Source: Streptomyces sp. 846.5 (GTDB taxonomy: Bacteria; Actinomycetota; Actinomycetes; Streptomycetales; Streptomycetaceae). From it: a stretch of DNA of 64,000 nucleotides. The stretch covers positions 2,248,555 to 2,312,554 of the forward strand of contig NZ_SOBN01000001.1 of NCBI RefSeq assembly GCF_004365705.1, in the 5' to 3' direction. The notes beneath the pieces are model-generated. The model saw only the letters and a program-made list of their open reading frames with translations, was not told the origin of the DNA and made no database searches. How positions within the stretch are numbered: position 1 is the first letter of the stretch; the number at the start of each line of letters is the position of its first letter. A program made the position numbers and the translations under genes. Shown here piece after piece: positions 8,397 through 16,216 of this stretch.

Positions 8397-9263
8397 ATGG
8401 ACAAAGGAATGAGCGCCGACGAGGTCGTCGGCCGGCTCTCCAGCGGAATGACCCTCGGGATCGGCGGCTGGGGCTCACGGCGCAAGCCGATGGCCCTGGT
8501 CAGAGCCATCCTGCGGTCCGACCTGCGGGATCTGACCGTGGTCTCGTACGGGGGTCCCGACATCGGGCTGCTGGCCGCGGCCGGACGGATCCGGCACCTC
8601 GTCACCGCCTTCGTCACCCTGGACTCGATCCCGCTGGAGCCGCACTTCCGGGCGGCGCGGGAGAGCGGGACGCTGGAGCGGCTGACCGAGTACGACGAGG
8701 GCATGCTGCTGCTGGGACTGACCGCCGCCGCCCACCGGCTCCCGTTCCTGCCGACCCGGGCCGGGCTGGGCTCGGACGTGCTGCGGCTCAACCCGGAGCT
8801 GCGGACCGTGGTCTCCCCCTACCAGGACGGCGAGGAGTTGGTCGCCGTACCGGCCCTGCGGCTGGACGCCGCCCTGGTGCACCTGAACCGCGCGGACCGG
8901 CTCGGCAACGGCCAGTACCTGGGCCCCGACCCCTACATGGACGACCTGTTCTGCGCCGCCGCCGACGCCGCCTACCTCAGCTGCGAACGGCTGGTCGACA
9001 CCGCCGACCTGCAGAAGGAGGGCTCCCCCGGCACCGTGCTGGTCCCACGCTGGTCGGTCACCGGCGTGGTGGAGGCGCCCGGCGGGGCCCACTTCACCTC
9101 CTGCGTCCCGGACTACGACCGCGACGAGCCCTTCCAGCGCGCCTACGCCCAGGCCGCCGCCGACCCCTCGTCCTGGCCGGCCTTCGAGCAGCGCTTCCTG
9201 TCGGGGGACGAAGCGGACTACCGGGCCGCCGTTGCGGCCCTGCGAGCGGAGGCGACCCCATGA
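8397..9263 (+). CDS. ipdA: COCHEA-CoA hydrolase, subunit A (IpdA)
   Basis: A protein of 288 residues, close to the mycobacterial IpdA length. It looks like the alpha subunit of class I CoA transferases, but IpdAB is a hydrolase that opens the last steroid ring (ring C). Highly conserved stretches are IGGWGSRRKPMALVRAILRS near residue 21, DEGM at residues 100-103, which holds the glutamate thought to be catalytic, RLPFLPTRAGLGSD, and VEAPGGAHFTS. The ATG at 8397 gives the expected N-terminus. The stop overlaps the ipdB ATG by four bases. Confidence 0.92.
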   Translation: MDKGMSADEVVGRLSSGMTLGIGGWGSRRKPMALVRAILRSDLRDLTVVSYGGPDIGLLAAAGRIRHLVTAFVTLDSIPLEPHFRAARESGTLERLTEYDEGMLLLGLTAAAHRLPFLPTRAGLGSDVLRLNPELRTVVSPYQDGEELVAVPALRLDAALVHLNRADRLGNGQYLGPDPYMDDLFCAAADAAYLSCERLVDTADLQKEGSPGTVLVPRWSVTGVVEAPGGAHFTSCVPDYDRDEPFQRAYAQAAADPSSWPAFEQRFLSGDEADYRAAVAALRAEATP

Positions 9264-10030
9264 CCACGTCGACCGGTGCGGACCTGGCCGTCACCAGGGC
9301 CGAGTACTGCGTCATCGCCTGCGCCGAGGCCTGGCGCGGGGACGGCGAAGTGCTGGCCGCCGCGATGGGGACCATCCCGACCCTGGGCGCACGGCTGGCG
9401 AAGCTCACCTTTGAACCCGACCTGCTGATCACCGACGGCGAGGCGCAGCTCGCCGCCGACGTGCCCGCGCTCGGCGCGGCCCCGGCGGCGGTCGAGGGCG
9501 CGCTGCCGTACCGGAAGCACCTGGAGCTGGTGGCCATGGGCCACCGCCACGTGATGATGGGCGCCAGCCAGCTCGACCGCCACGGCAACCAGAACATCTC
9601 CGCCATCGGCGACTGGTCCCGACCGACCCGGCAGCTGCTCGGCATGCGCGGAGCGCCCGGAAACACCGTCAACAACCCCACCAGCTACTGGATCCCGCGC
9701 CACAGCCCTCGGGTCTTCGTCCTCGGGACGGTCGATGTCGTCAGCGGCGTCGGGTACGGACGTCTGCACGGTGCGGCGGCGCGGTTCCAGGATCTCCGAC
9801 GGATCGTCACCGACCTTGCGGTGCTGGACTTCAGCGGGGACGGGCACGCCATCCGGCTGCTCTCGGTGCACCCGGGCGTGACGGTCGACCAGGTGGTGGC
9901 CGCAACCGGCTTCCCGCTGGTCCTGCCCAGCGACGTCCCGTCCACCCGAGACCCCTCCGCCGAGGAACTGCGCCTGATCCGTGAGGTCCTGGACCCGCGC
10001 GGGGCCCGCGATCGGGAGGTCCGCGGATGA
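9260..10030 (+). CDS. ipdB: COCHEA-CoA hydrolase, subunit B (IpdB)
   Basis: A protein of 256 residues, the beta subunit partner of IpdA. It has the class I CoA-transferase beta fold and the features of the family, including MGTIPTLGARLAKLTFEPDL, GASQLDRHGNQNIS and GMRGAPGNTVNNP. With IpdA it forms the heteromeric hydrolase that opens steroid ring C. Both junctions, with ipdA and ipdC, are ATGA overlaps, which supports equal expression of the subunits. Confidence 0.92.
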   Translation: MTTSTGADLAVTRAEYCVIACAEAWRGDGEVLAAAMGTIPTLGARLAKLTFEPDLLITDGEAQLAADVPALGAAPAAVEGALPYRKHLELVAMGHRHVMMGASQLDRHGNQNISAIGDWSRPTRQLLGMRGAPGNTVNNPTSYWIPRHSPRVFVLGTVDVVSGVGYGRLHGAAARFQDLRRIVTDLAVLDFSGDGHAIRLLSVHPGVTVDQVVAATGFPLVLPSDVPSTRDPSAEELRLIREVLDPRGARDREVRG

Positions 10031-11103
10031 CCACTTCCCCGGTCCGGCTGGACACCGCGCTCACCCGACTCGTCGGCATCCAACACCCCATCGTCCAGAC
10101 CGGCATGGGCTGGGTCGCCGGACCCCGCCTGGTCACCGCTACCGCCCGGGCCGGCGGGCTCGGCATCCTCGCATCCGCGACCATGACGCCAGGTCAGTTG
10201 TTGGCAGCTGTAAGGGAAGTGAAGGATCGCACCGACGCACCCTTCGGGGTCAACCTGCGCGCGGACGCGGGGGACGCGGCCGAGCGCGCCGAGATCATCG
10301 TCAAGGAGGGCGTCCGGGTCGCCTCCTTCGCGCTGGCCCCCTCGCGCGAGCTGATCGCCAGGCTCAAGGACGCCGGTGTGGTCGTCATCCCCAGCATCGG
10401 CGCACGTCGGCATGCGGAGAAGGTCGCCGCCTGGGGGGCAGACGCCGTGCTGGTCCAGGGCGGCGAGGGCGGCGGGCACACCGGCGCGGTGGCCACGACC
10501 GTGCTGCTCCCCCAGGTCGTGGACGCCGTGGACATCCCCGTCATCGCCGCCGGCGGCTTCCGCGACGGCCGGGGCCTGATCGCCGCGCTGGCCTTCGGGG
10601 CGGCCGGCATCGCGATGGGCACCCGCTTCCTGCTCACCTCCGACAGCACCGTCCCGGACGCGGTCAAGGCCCGCTACCTCGCCGCCGGGGTCAACGACAT
10701 CGCCGTCACCACCAAGGTCGACGGCCTGCCGCACCGCATGCTCCGCAGCGACCTGGTCACCGCCCTCGAACACGCAGGACGCACCCGCTCGCTGGCCCGC
10801 GCGCTGCGCCACGCCGCCGCGTTCCGCACCGTCTCGGGCCTCTCCTGGCCCGCGATGATCCGCGACGGCCTGGCCATGAAGCGCGGCCACGACCTGACCT
10901 GGAGCCAGATGCTGTTGGCCGCCAACACCCCCATGCTCCTGAAGGCCGCGATGGTCGACGGCCGCACCGACCTCGGCGTGATGGCCTCCGGCCAGGTCGC
11001 GGGCCTGATCGACGACCTGCCCTCGGTACAGGAGCTGATTGACCGCATCATGGCCGAGGCGGGAGTCGTCTTGGCGGGGGTGGCGGGGGCGGTGGTGAGG
11101 TAG
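10027..11103 (+). CDS. ipdC: IpdC, nitronate monooxygenase-like flavin reductase
   Basis: A protein of 358 residues with a flavin-binding TIM barrel of the nitronate monooxygenase/enoyl reductase class. Flavin-binding motifs are GIQHPIVQTGMGWVAG, VLVQGGEGGGHTGAV, VIAAGGFRDGRGL and GAAGIAMGTRFL. In steroid degraders IpdC acts on the HIP-CoA derivative before ring opening. It ends the echA20-ipdABC operon and is followed by a long cruciform hairpin. The position directly after ipdB makes the assignment firm. Confidence 0.9.
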   Translation: MTTSPVRLDTALTRLVGIQHPIVQTGMGWVAGPRLVTATARAGGLGILASATMTPGQLLAAVREVKDRTDAPFGVNLRADAGDAAERAEIIVKEGVRVASFALAPSRELIARLKDAGVVVIPSIGARRHAEKVAAWGADAVLVQGGEGGGHTGAVATTVLLPQVVDAVDIPVIAAGGFRDGRGLIAALAFGAAGIAMGTRFLLTSDSTVPDAVKARYLAAGVNDIAVTTKVDGLPHRMLRSDLVTALEHAGRTRSLARALRHAAAFRTVSGLSWPAMIRDGLAMKRGHDLTWSQMLLAANTPMLLKAAMVDGRTDLGVMASGQVAGLIDDLPSVQELIDRIMAEAGVVLAGVAGAVVR

Positions 11104-11133
11104 GTCTCCGACTGCGGGTTGTGCATGGCTGGT

Positions 11134-11218
11134 CGCGCAGTTCCCCGCGCCCCTGGGTCGGTGCAACTGACCCACAGAGGTTCAGTTGCAGCCCCGCAGG
11201 GGCGCGGGGAACTGCGCG
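11134..11218. terminator. Nested hairpin between ipdC and the convergent ArsR gene
   Basis: Perfect inverted repeat with 22-bp arms (11134-11155 and 11197-11218). The 41-base loop contains a second perfect inverted repeat (TGCAACTGA 11162-11170 and TCAGTTGCA 11182-11190). It lies between two converging genes, so it can serve as a bidirectional terminator. The outer arm includes GCGCAGTTCCCCGCGCCCCTG, a sequence type I recall as a common intergenic repeat in streptomycetes. Confidence 0.75.
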
Positions 11219-11219
11219 G

Positions 11220-12194
11220 TCAACCCCCCACCAGCGAGTCCCCAGCCTCCGTACGCTGGTACACCACCCGCCGTCCCACCCTCGTCCCTGCGACGAGTTC
11301 GGCGTCGCGCAGCACCGCCAGGTGCCCGCCGATCGTGCCGAGGGACTGCCCGAGGTGCGCGGCGAGTTCGGTGCTGGTTGCCGGGCGGTCCAGCTCCCGC
11401 AGGATCGCCGCACGGCCGACGCCGATGAGCCGGTCAAGTGCCCTCCGGGGACGACCCTCCGCGGGGCCCGAGGCCGCCCCGCGGGCCGGGTAGACCAGGG
11501 CGTAGCGGTCGTCCCGGCTCTCGCAGAGCCAGGTGCCGCGGGACAGCGCGCTCACCGGGACGAACAGCATGCCGTCGTCGCCGATCTGCCGGTCCGGGAA
11601 GTCCTGGTCACTGAAGCGGATCGCGTCCGCGCCCACCCAGGCGCTGCGGCGGCTCATCCGCTCCAGCGCGCGGGGCCAGCCGTAGGCGGCCAGCAGGCCG
11701 GCGCGGTAGGTGACGTCCCGTTCGAGCAGCGCGCGCCGCCGCGGCCAGTCCGGTTCCACGTAGTCGGTCCACACCGTGCGGAACAGTTCGACGGTGCGCG
11801 CGAACCAGTCCCGGCCGGTGAGCCAGGACAGGTCGTGCTGCTCCCAGCTGTGCGCCACCGACAGGTCGAGTTCGGCGCGTACCTCCTCGTCGGAGAACGG
11901 CGCGAGCGCTGCCAGCTCCTCGGTGAGGGTGGTGTGCATCCCGCCCGGCGGCGGTGCTGCGACGAAGAGCGGCAGCCACTTGGTCGAGTTGATCAGCCGG
12001 ACCATGCCACGGGCGAAGGGGTCGGCGTCAAGAGCGGCCAGAAACGCGCCGTGATGCCGGGCGTACCAGGAGGTCATCCAGGGATCGCAGTAGTCCGCGT
12101 GCAGCACCTTGATCGAGGCCAACGTCTCGGCCAGCGGGGACAGCGCGAACCGGGACCGCGACAGGGCCAGCGGGGTCAGCCGCAGCAGGGTCAT
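11220..12194 (-). CDS. ArsR-type HTH regulator with large N-terminal domain
   Basis: A protein of 324 residues. Residues 1 to about 230 form a domain of unknown function (MTLLRLTPLALSRSRFALSP at the start). The last 90 residues are a winged helix with DRPATSTELAAHLGQSLGTI and HLAVLRDAELV, as in ArsR regulators. The start at 12194 follows AGGAGG by six bases. It is divergent from an MFS transporter, which it probably regulates. Neither gene belongs to known KstR2 regulons, although they sit inside the cluster. The ligand is unknown. Confidence 0.8.
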   Translation of the reverse strand: MTLLRLTPLALSRSRFALSPLAETLASIKVLHADYCDPWMTSWYARHHGAFLAALDADPFARGMVRLINSTKWLPLFVAAPPPGGMHTTLTEELAALAPFSDEEVRAELDLSVAHSWEQHDLSWLTGRDWFARTVELFRTVWTDYVEPDWPRRRALLERDVTYRAGLLAAYGWPRALERMSRRSAWVGADAIRFSDQDFPDRQIGDDGMLFVPVSALSRGTWLCESRDDRYALVYPARGAASGPAEGRPRRALDRLIGVGRAAILRELDRPATSTELAAHLGQSLGTIGGHLAVLRDAELVAGTRVGRRVVYQRTEAGDSLVGG

Positions 12195-12215
12195 CTTTCG
12201 CCTCCTGCCGAAAGA
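12194..12215. promoter_or_regulatory. Candidate ArsR operator over the ribosome binding site
   Basis: Inverted repeat TCTTTCG (12194-12200) and CGAAAGA (12209-12215) with an eight-base spacer. The spacer contains most of the AGGAGG ribosome binding site of the ArsR-type gene. It sits in the 59-base gap to the divergent MFS gene. Occupation would affect both genes. Function is inferred from position only. Confidence 0.4.
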
Positions 12216-12253
12216 ATAGTGCCCGTCCCATCGGCCCCCGCAGACTGCGGCCC

Positions 12254-13543
12254 ATGCCCTCCCCAGCCGCACCCTCCGCACCCACCCCGCGCTCGTCCCT
12301 GCTCCGGTCGGCCGACTTCCGCTGGTTCTTCACCGGGCAGCTGGTCTCGCTGCTCGGCTCGTCGATGGCGCCGGTCGCGCTGACCTTCGCGGTGCTCAAC
12401 GCCTCCGGCAGCACCGGCGACCTCGGCATCATCCTCACCGCGCACATGGTCCCGCTGGTGGGTTTCCTGCTGGTGGGCGGCGCCACCGCCGACCGGTTCC
12501 CGCGCCGGACCGTGCTGCTGGTCGCCAACCTCGGCTCGGCGCTCACCCAGGGCGGGGTGGCCGCGCTGCTGCTGACCAGCCACTACTCACTCGTTCCGGT
12601 CGCCGTGCTGGGCCTGCTCAACGGGGTGCTGGAGGCGTTCACCACACCGGCGCTGCGCGGCGTGGTGCCGCAGCTCGTCGGCCGGGACCAACTGCGGCAG
12701 GCCAACTCGCTGCTGGGCTCGATGCGCAACGGGACGAGGATCCTGGGGCCGAGTCTCTCCGGCATCCTGGTGGTCGTCGCGGGCGGCGGCCCGGCCATCG
12801 CATTCGACGCGCTGACCTATCTGCTGGCGGCGGTGTGCCTGGCCCGGCTCAGCCTCCCCGACAGCGTGCCCGCATCGTCGCGGGCCAGCATGCTGGCCGA
12901 CATCCGCACGGGGTGGGCCGAGTTCCGCCGGATCCGCTGGGTCTGGACGGTGGCGCTCTCCTTCTGCGTGATCAACCTGGTGCAGGTCGGCACCTGGCAG
13001 ATCCTCGGCCCCTCGCTCACCAAGCAGGTCAGCGGAGAGGCCGCCTGGGGCTTCGTGCTCAGCGCCCGGGGCGTGGGGCTGCTGGTGATGAGCGCGGTGA
13101 CGTACCGGTTGACGGTCCGTCATCTGCTGCGGCTGGGACAGCTGGTGACCGTGCTCGGGGCGCTGCCGCTGCTGGCCCTGGGCGCCGGACTGCAGGCCCC
13201 CTGGCTGATCGCGGCCGCCTTCGTCGCGGGTCTGGGCTCCTCGGTGGCGGGCATCGGCTGGGACACCTCGATGCAGGAGCATGTTCCGGCCGAGGTGCTG
13301 TCGCGGGTCTCCTCCTACGACGACCTGCTGTCCTATCTGGCCATTCCTATCGGCCAGTTGAGCGTGGGACCGCTGGCGCACGCCTTCGGCGGCTTCCGGG
13401 TGGCCACCACCGCGGGCGTCGTCTACGCGCTCGCGGCGGTGGCCCCGCTCGCCTCGGCCGCCGTACGGCGGCTGCCGCACGGCGTCCCGGAGCCGGACGA
13501 GGAAGCGCCGCCGGCGTCCGTGCCTACGACAACCGCTCGATGA
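12254..13543 (+). CDS. MFS transporter (MFS_3/EntS-like)
   Basis: A protein of 429 residues with about twelve predicted membrane helices. The N-terminus SADFRWFFTGQLVSLLGSSM is typical of the MFS_3 exporter group, with the loop motif GGATADRFPRRTVLLVANLG between helices 2 and 3. It is divergent from the ArsR-type regulator. Its last 20 bases overlap the end of the converging fadA6. Export of a small molecule is likely. The substrate is unknown, and a role in steroid metabolism is speculation. Confidence 0.85.
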   Translation: MPSPAAPSAPTPRSSLLRSADFRWFFTGQLVSLLGSSMAPVALTFAVLNASGSTGDLGIILTAHMVPLVGFLLVGGATADRFPRRTVLLVANLGSALTQGGVAALLLTSHYSLVPVAVLGLLNGVLEAFTTPALRGVVPQLVGRDQLRQANSLLGSMRNGTRILGPSLSGILVVVAGGGPAIAFDALTYLLAAVCLARLSLPDSVPASSRASMLADIRTGWAEFRRIRWVWTVALSFCVINLVQVGTWQILGPSLTKQVSGEAAWGFVLSARGVGLLVMSAVTYRLTVRHLLRLGQLVTVLGALPLLALGAGLQAPWLIAAAFVAGLGSSVAGIGWDTSMQEHVPAEVLSRVSSYDDLLSYLAIPIGQLSVGPLAHAFGGFRVATTAGVVYALAAVAPLASAAVRRLPHGVPEPDEEAPPASVPTTTAR

Positions 13544-14684
13544 TCGTCACATTGGCCTGGCCGCCGCCCTCGCACATGGTCTGCAGGCCGTAGCGGCCGC
13601 CGCTGCGCTCCAGTTCGTGCAGCAGGGTGGTCATCAGCCGCACGCCCGTCGCGCCGAGTGGGTGGCCCAGGGCGATGGCGCCGCCGTTGACGTTCACCCG
13701 GGCCGGGTCGGCGCCGGTCTCCTTGAGCCAGGCGAGGACGACCGGGGCGAAGGCCTCGTTGATCTCCACCAGGTCCATGTCGTCGATGGTCATCCCGGCC
13801 TTCTTCAGCGCGTACGCGGTGGCCGGGATGGGGGCGGAGAGCATCCGGATCGGGTCCTCGCCGCGCACCGAGAGGTGGTGCACCCGGGCGTGCGGGGTCA
13901 GGCCGTACTCGGCGACGGCGCGCTCGGAGGCGATGAGCATCGCCGAGGCGCCGTCGGAGACCTGGGAAGAGACCGCGGCGGTGAGCCGGCCGCCCTCGGT
14001 CAGCGGCTTCAGCTCGGCCATCTTCTCCAGCGTGGTGTCCCGGCGCGGGCCCTCGTCCTGCCGCACCTCGCCGTACGGGGCGATCTCGCGGTCGAAGCGG
14101 CCCTCGTCGATGGCGCGGGCCGCCCGCTGGTGCGACTGGAGGGCGAAGCGCTCCATGGACTCCCGGGAGATGCCCCACTTCTCGGCGATCAGCTCGGCGC
14201 CGTAGAACTGGTTCACCGGCTGGTCGCCGTAGCGCTCCCGCCAGCCGATGGAGCCGGCGTACGGGCCCTCGGTCAGGCCCAGCGGCAGCGCGGCCTCGCG
14301 CGAGGAGTAGGCGATCGGGATCTGCGACATGCTCTGCGTGCCGCCGGCCACCACCAGGTCGCTGGTCCCCGACATCACCGCCTGCGCGGCGAAGTGGACC
14401 GCCTGCTGCGAGGAGCCGCACTGGCGGTCGATGGTCACGCCGGGCACCTCTTCGGGAAGCCCTGCCGCCAGCCAGCTGGTGCGGGCGATGTCGCCGGCCT
14501 GCGGGCCGACGGTGTCCAGGCAGCCGAAGACCACGTCCTCGACCAGCGCCGGGTCCACCCCTGACCGCTGGACCAGGGCTTTCAGCACATGTGCGCCCAG
14601 GTCGGCGGGATGGGCGGACGCCAGGCCGCCGCGGCGACGGCCGACGGGGGTGCGGACGGCTTCGACGATGTAGGCCTCGGGCAT
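13524..14684 (-). CDS. fadA6: Thiolase FadA6 of the HIP pathway
   Basis: A protein of 386 residues. Thiolase catalytic features are present: the nucleophilic cysteine in DRQCGSSQQAVHFAAQ, NEAFAPVVLAW, and GGAIALGHPLGATG near the C-terminus. FadA6 cleaves beta-ketoacyl-CoA intermediates from steroid rings C and D. In mycobacteria fadA6 and kstR2 are neighbours, as here. The longer open frame upstream runs into kstR2 and is not coding. The ATG at 14684 gives the normal MPEAYIVEAVRTPVGR start. Confidence 0.9.
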   Translation of the reverse strand: MPEAYIVEAVRTPVGRRRGGLASAHPADLGAHVLKALVQRSGVDPALVEDVVFGCLDTVGPQAGDIARTSWLAAGLPEEVPGVTIDRQCGSSQQAVHFAAQAVMSGTSDLVVAGGTQSMSQIPIAYSSREAALPLGLTEGPYAGSIGWRERYGDQPVNQFYGAELIAEKWGISRESMERFALQSHQRAARAIDEGRFDREIAPYGEVRQDEGPRRDTTLEKMAELKPLTEGGRLTAAVSSQVSDGASAMLIASERAVAEYGLTPHARVHHLSVRGEDPIRMLSAPIPATAYALKKAGMTIDDMDLVEINEAFAPVVLAWLKETGADPARVNVNGGAIALGHPLGATGVRLMTTLLHELERSGGRYGLQTMCEGGGQANVTIIERLS

Positions 14685-14719
14685 GGTGGTCGTTCCTCCT
14701 GCTGGGTGCTGGGGTGGGG

Positions 14720-15322
14720 TCACTGGTGAAGGGTGGAGATACCGTCGAGCAGCATGCTGAGGTACTGGCGGGCGATCTCCGCCGCGTCGTGGCGGCCGCC
14801 CGGCCGGTACCAGGAGGCGGCGACCCAGACGGTGTCGCGGACGAAGCGGTACGCCAGCCGCAGGTCCAGGTCGGCGCGGAAGGCGCCCTCGGCGACCCCG
14901 CGTTCCAGCGTCCCCTGCCAGGCGGCCTCGAAGCGGCTCATCGAGTCGGCGAGGTAGCCGAACCTGGGCTGCCCGGCGAGATGGCGTTCGCGCTGGTAGA
15001 TGGCGACGGCGTCGCGGTGCCGGTCGATCTCCCGGAAGGACTCGACGACCAGCGCCTCCAGGCTCTCCCGGGGGCCGAGGTCCGCGGCGAGCACGGCGTC
15101 GTAGCCGGTCCAGAGCTCGTTCAGGAAGCCGGAGAGGATCTCGTCCAGCATCGACTCCTTGGAGTCGAAGTGGTAGTAGAGGCTGCCGGCCAGGATGCCC
15201 GCGGCGTCGGCGATCTCCCGCACGGTGGTCGCGTCGTAGCCCTGCCGGGCGAACACCTGAGCCGCTGTGGCCAGCAGCTCGTCCCTTCGGGTGGCCGCTG
15301 CCGTTCTCGGCTGGGACGTCAT
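14720..15322 (-). CDS. kstR2: KstR2-type TetR repressor
   Basis: A protein of 200 residues, the same length I recall for mycobacterial KstR2. The N-terminal helix-turn-helix reads YDATTVREIADAAGILAGSL, and YYHFDSKESMLDEIL follows. The C-terminal segment YRFVRDTVWVAASWYRPGG closely resembles KstR2, which releases DNA on binding HIP-CoA. The start at 15322 has GAGGAG upstream. It sits between fadA6 and ipdF on the same strand. The two boxes at 7584 and 16185 are the likely targets. Confidence 0.9.
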   Translation of the reverse strand: MTSQPRTAAATRRDELLATAAQVFARQGYDATTVREIADAAGILAGSLYYHFDSKESMLDEILSGFLNELWTGYDAVLAADLGPRESLEALVVESFREIDRHRDAVAIYQRERHLAGQPRFGYLADSMSRFEAAWQGTLERGVAEGAFRADLDLRLAYRFVRDTVWVAASWYRPGGRHDAAEIARQYLSMLLDGISTLHQ

Positions 15323-15354
15323 CGCGGGTCGACTCCTCGTCGGGGTGCTGGCTG

Positions 15355-16140
15355 TCACGGGTGCTGGCTGCTGACGGAGACAACCTCGCCCGTCAGATAC
15401 GACGAGTATCCGCTCGCCAGGAAGACGATCACATTCGCCACCTCCCACGGCTCGGCCCAGCGGCCGAAGGCCTCCCGGGCCGTCAGCTGTTCAAGCAGCT
15501 CCGGCGTGGTGACCTTGACCAGGTACGGGTGCATCGCCAGGCTCGGCGAGACCGCGTTCACCCGGACGCCCAGGTCTGCGGCCTCGACGGCGGCGCAGCG
15601 GGTCAGTGCCATCACGCCGGCCTTCGCCGCCGCGTAGTGGGACTGCCCGGCCTGGGCCCGCCAGCCCACCACCGAGGCGTTGTTGACGATCACCCCGGCG
15701 CCGCCGGAGGCCCGGAACCTCCGCAACGCCGCCCGGGTGCAGCGCATGGTGCCGGTGAGGGTGACGTCGAGGACCCGGTCCCACTGCTCGTCGGTCATCT
15801 CCTCCAGCGTCGCCGTCCCGCCCAGGCCGGCGTTGTTGACCAGGATGTCGAGCCGTCCGTGCCGGGTCTCGGCGAGGTCCAGCAGCGCGGCGACCTGCTG
15901 CTCGTCGGTGACGTCGCAGGCGGTGCCGGCGACCCGGTCCGCGCCGAACTCCTCGGCCAGGGCCTCGACGGTCTCCTTGAGGCGGCGCGCATGGGCGTCG
16001 CCGAGGACGACCGCCGCCCCCTCCTCCAGGAACCGCCGGGCGGTCGCGCCACCGATCCCGGCCCCGGCCGCCGCCGTGACCACGGCACTGCGACCGTTCA
16101 GCAGCCCATGTGCTGACGGATAGTCAGGTACGGTGCTCAC
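15355..16140 (-). CDS. ipdF: IpdF-type short-chain dehydrogenase
   Basis: A protein of 261 residues. It shows VVTAAAGAGIGGATARRFLE for NAD(P) binding, NNAGLGG, NNASVVGWRAQ with the catalytic serine, SHYAAAKAG with Y-x3-K, and the C-terminus LTGEVVSVSSQHP. These closely match mycobacterial IpdF, which oxidises the 5-hydroxyl of the HIP-CoA intermediate. I chose the GTG at 16140. An upstream GTG at 16176 is in frame but lies next to the operator. It is the first gene of the ipdF-kstR2-fadA6 unit. Confidence 0.9.
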   Translation of the reverse strand: MSTVPDYPSAHGLLNGRSAVVTAAAGAGIGGATARRFLEEGAAVVLGDAHARRLKETVEALAEEFGADRVAGTACDVTDEQQVAALLDLAETRHGRLDILVNNAGLGGTATLEEMTDEQWDRVLDVTLTGTMRCTRAALRRFRASGGAGVIVNNASVVGWRAQAGQSHYAAAKAGVMALTRCAAVEAADLGVRVNAVSPSLAMHPYLVKVTTPELLEQLTAREAFGRWAEPWEVANVIVFLASGYSSYLTGEVVSVSSQHP

Positions 16141-16184
16141 GACCTGGCCCACCTCTCGACGGCCGACTCCCCGCACGTTAACCT

Positions 16185-16198
16185 ACCAAACACTTGTT
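16185..16198. promoter_or_regulatory. Predicted KstR2 operator, site 2
   Basis: The plus strand reads ACCAAACACTTGTT, matching 11 of 12 fixed positions of the mycobacterial KstR2 consensus AnCAAGnnCTTGnT. It forms an imperfect palindrome, CCAAAC-ACTT-GTTAGG. It lies between the divergent ipdF (start 16140) and the crotonase (start 16217), so one box could control both units. Confidence 0.75.
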
Positions 16199-16216
16199 AG
16201 GGAAGGAGGGGTCGAG

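Noticed and set aside
14685-15383. Possible fusion of a TetR-like protein with the thiolase
   Set aside because: The frame of fadA6 stays open into kstR2, but kstR2 is read in another frame with its own start, HTH and stop. The thiolase has a normal N-terminus at 14684.
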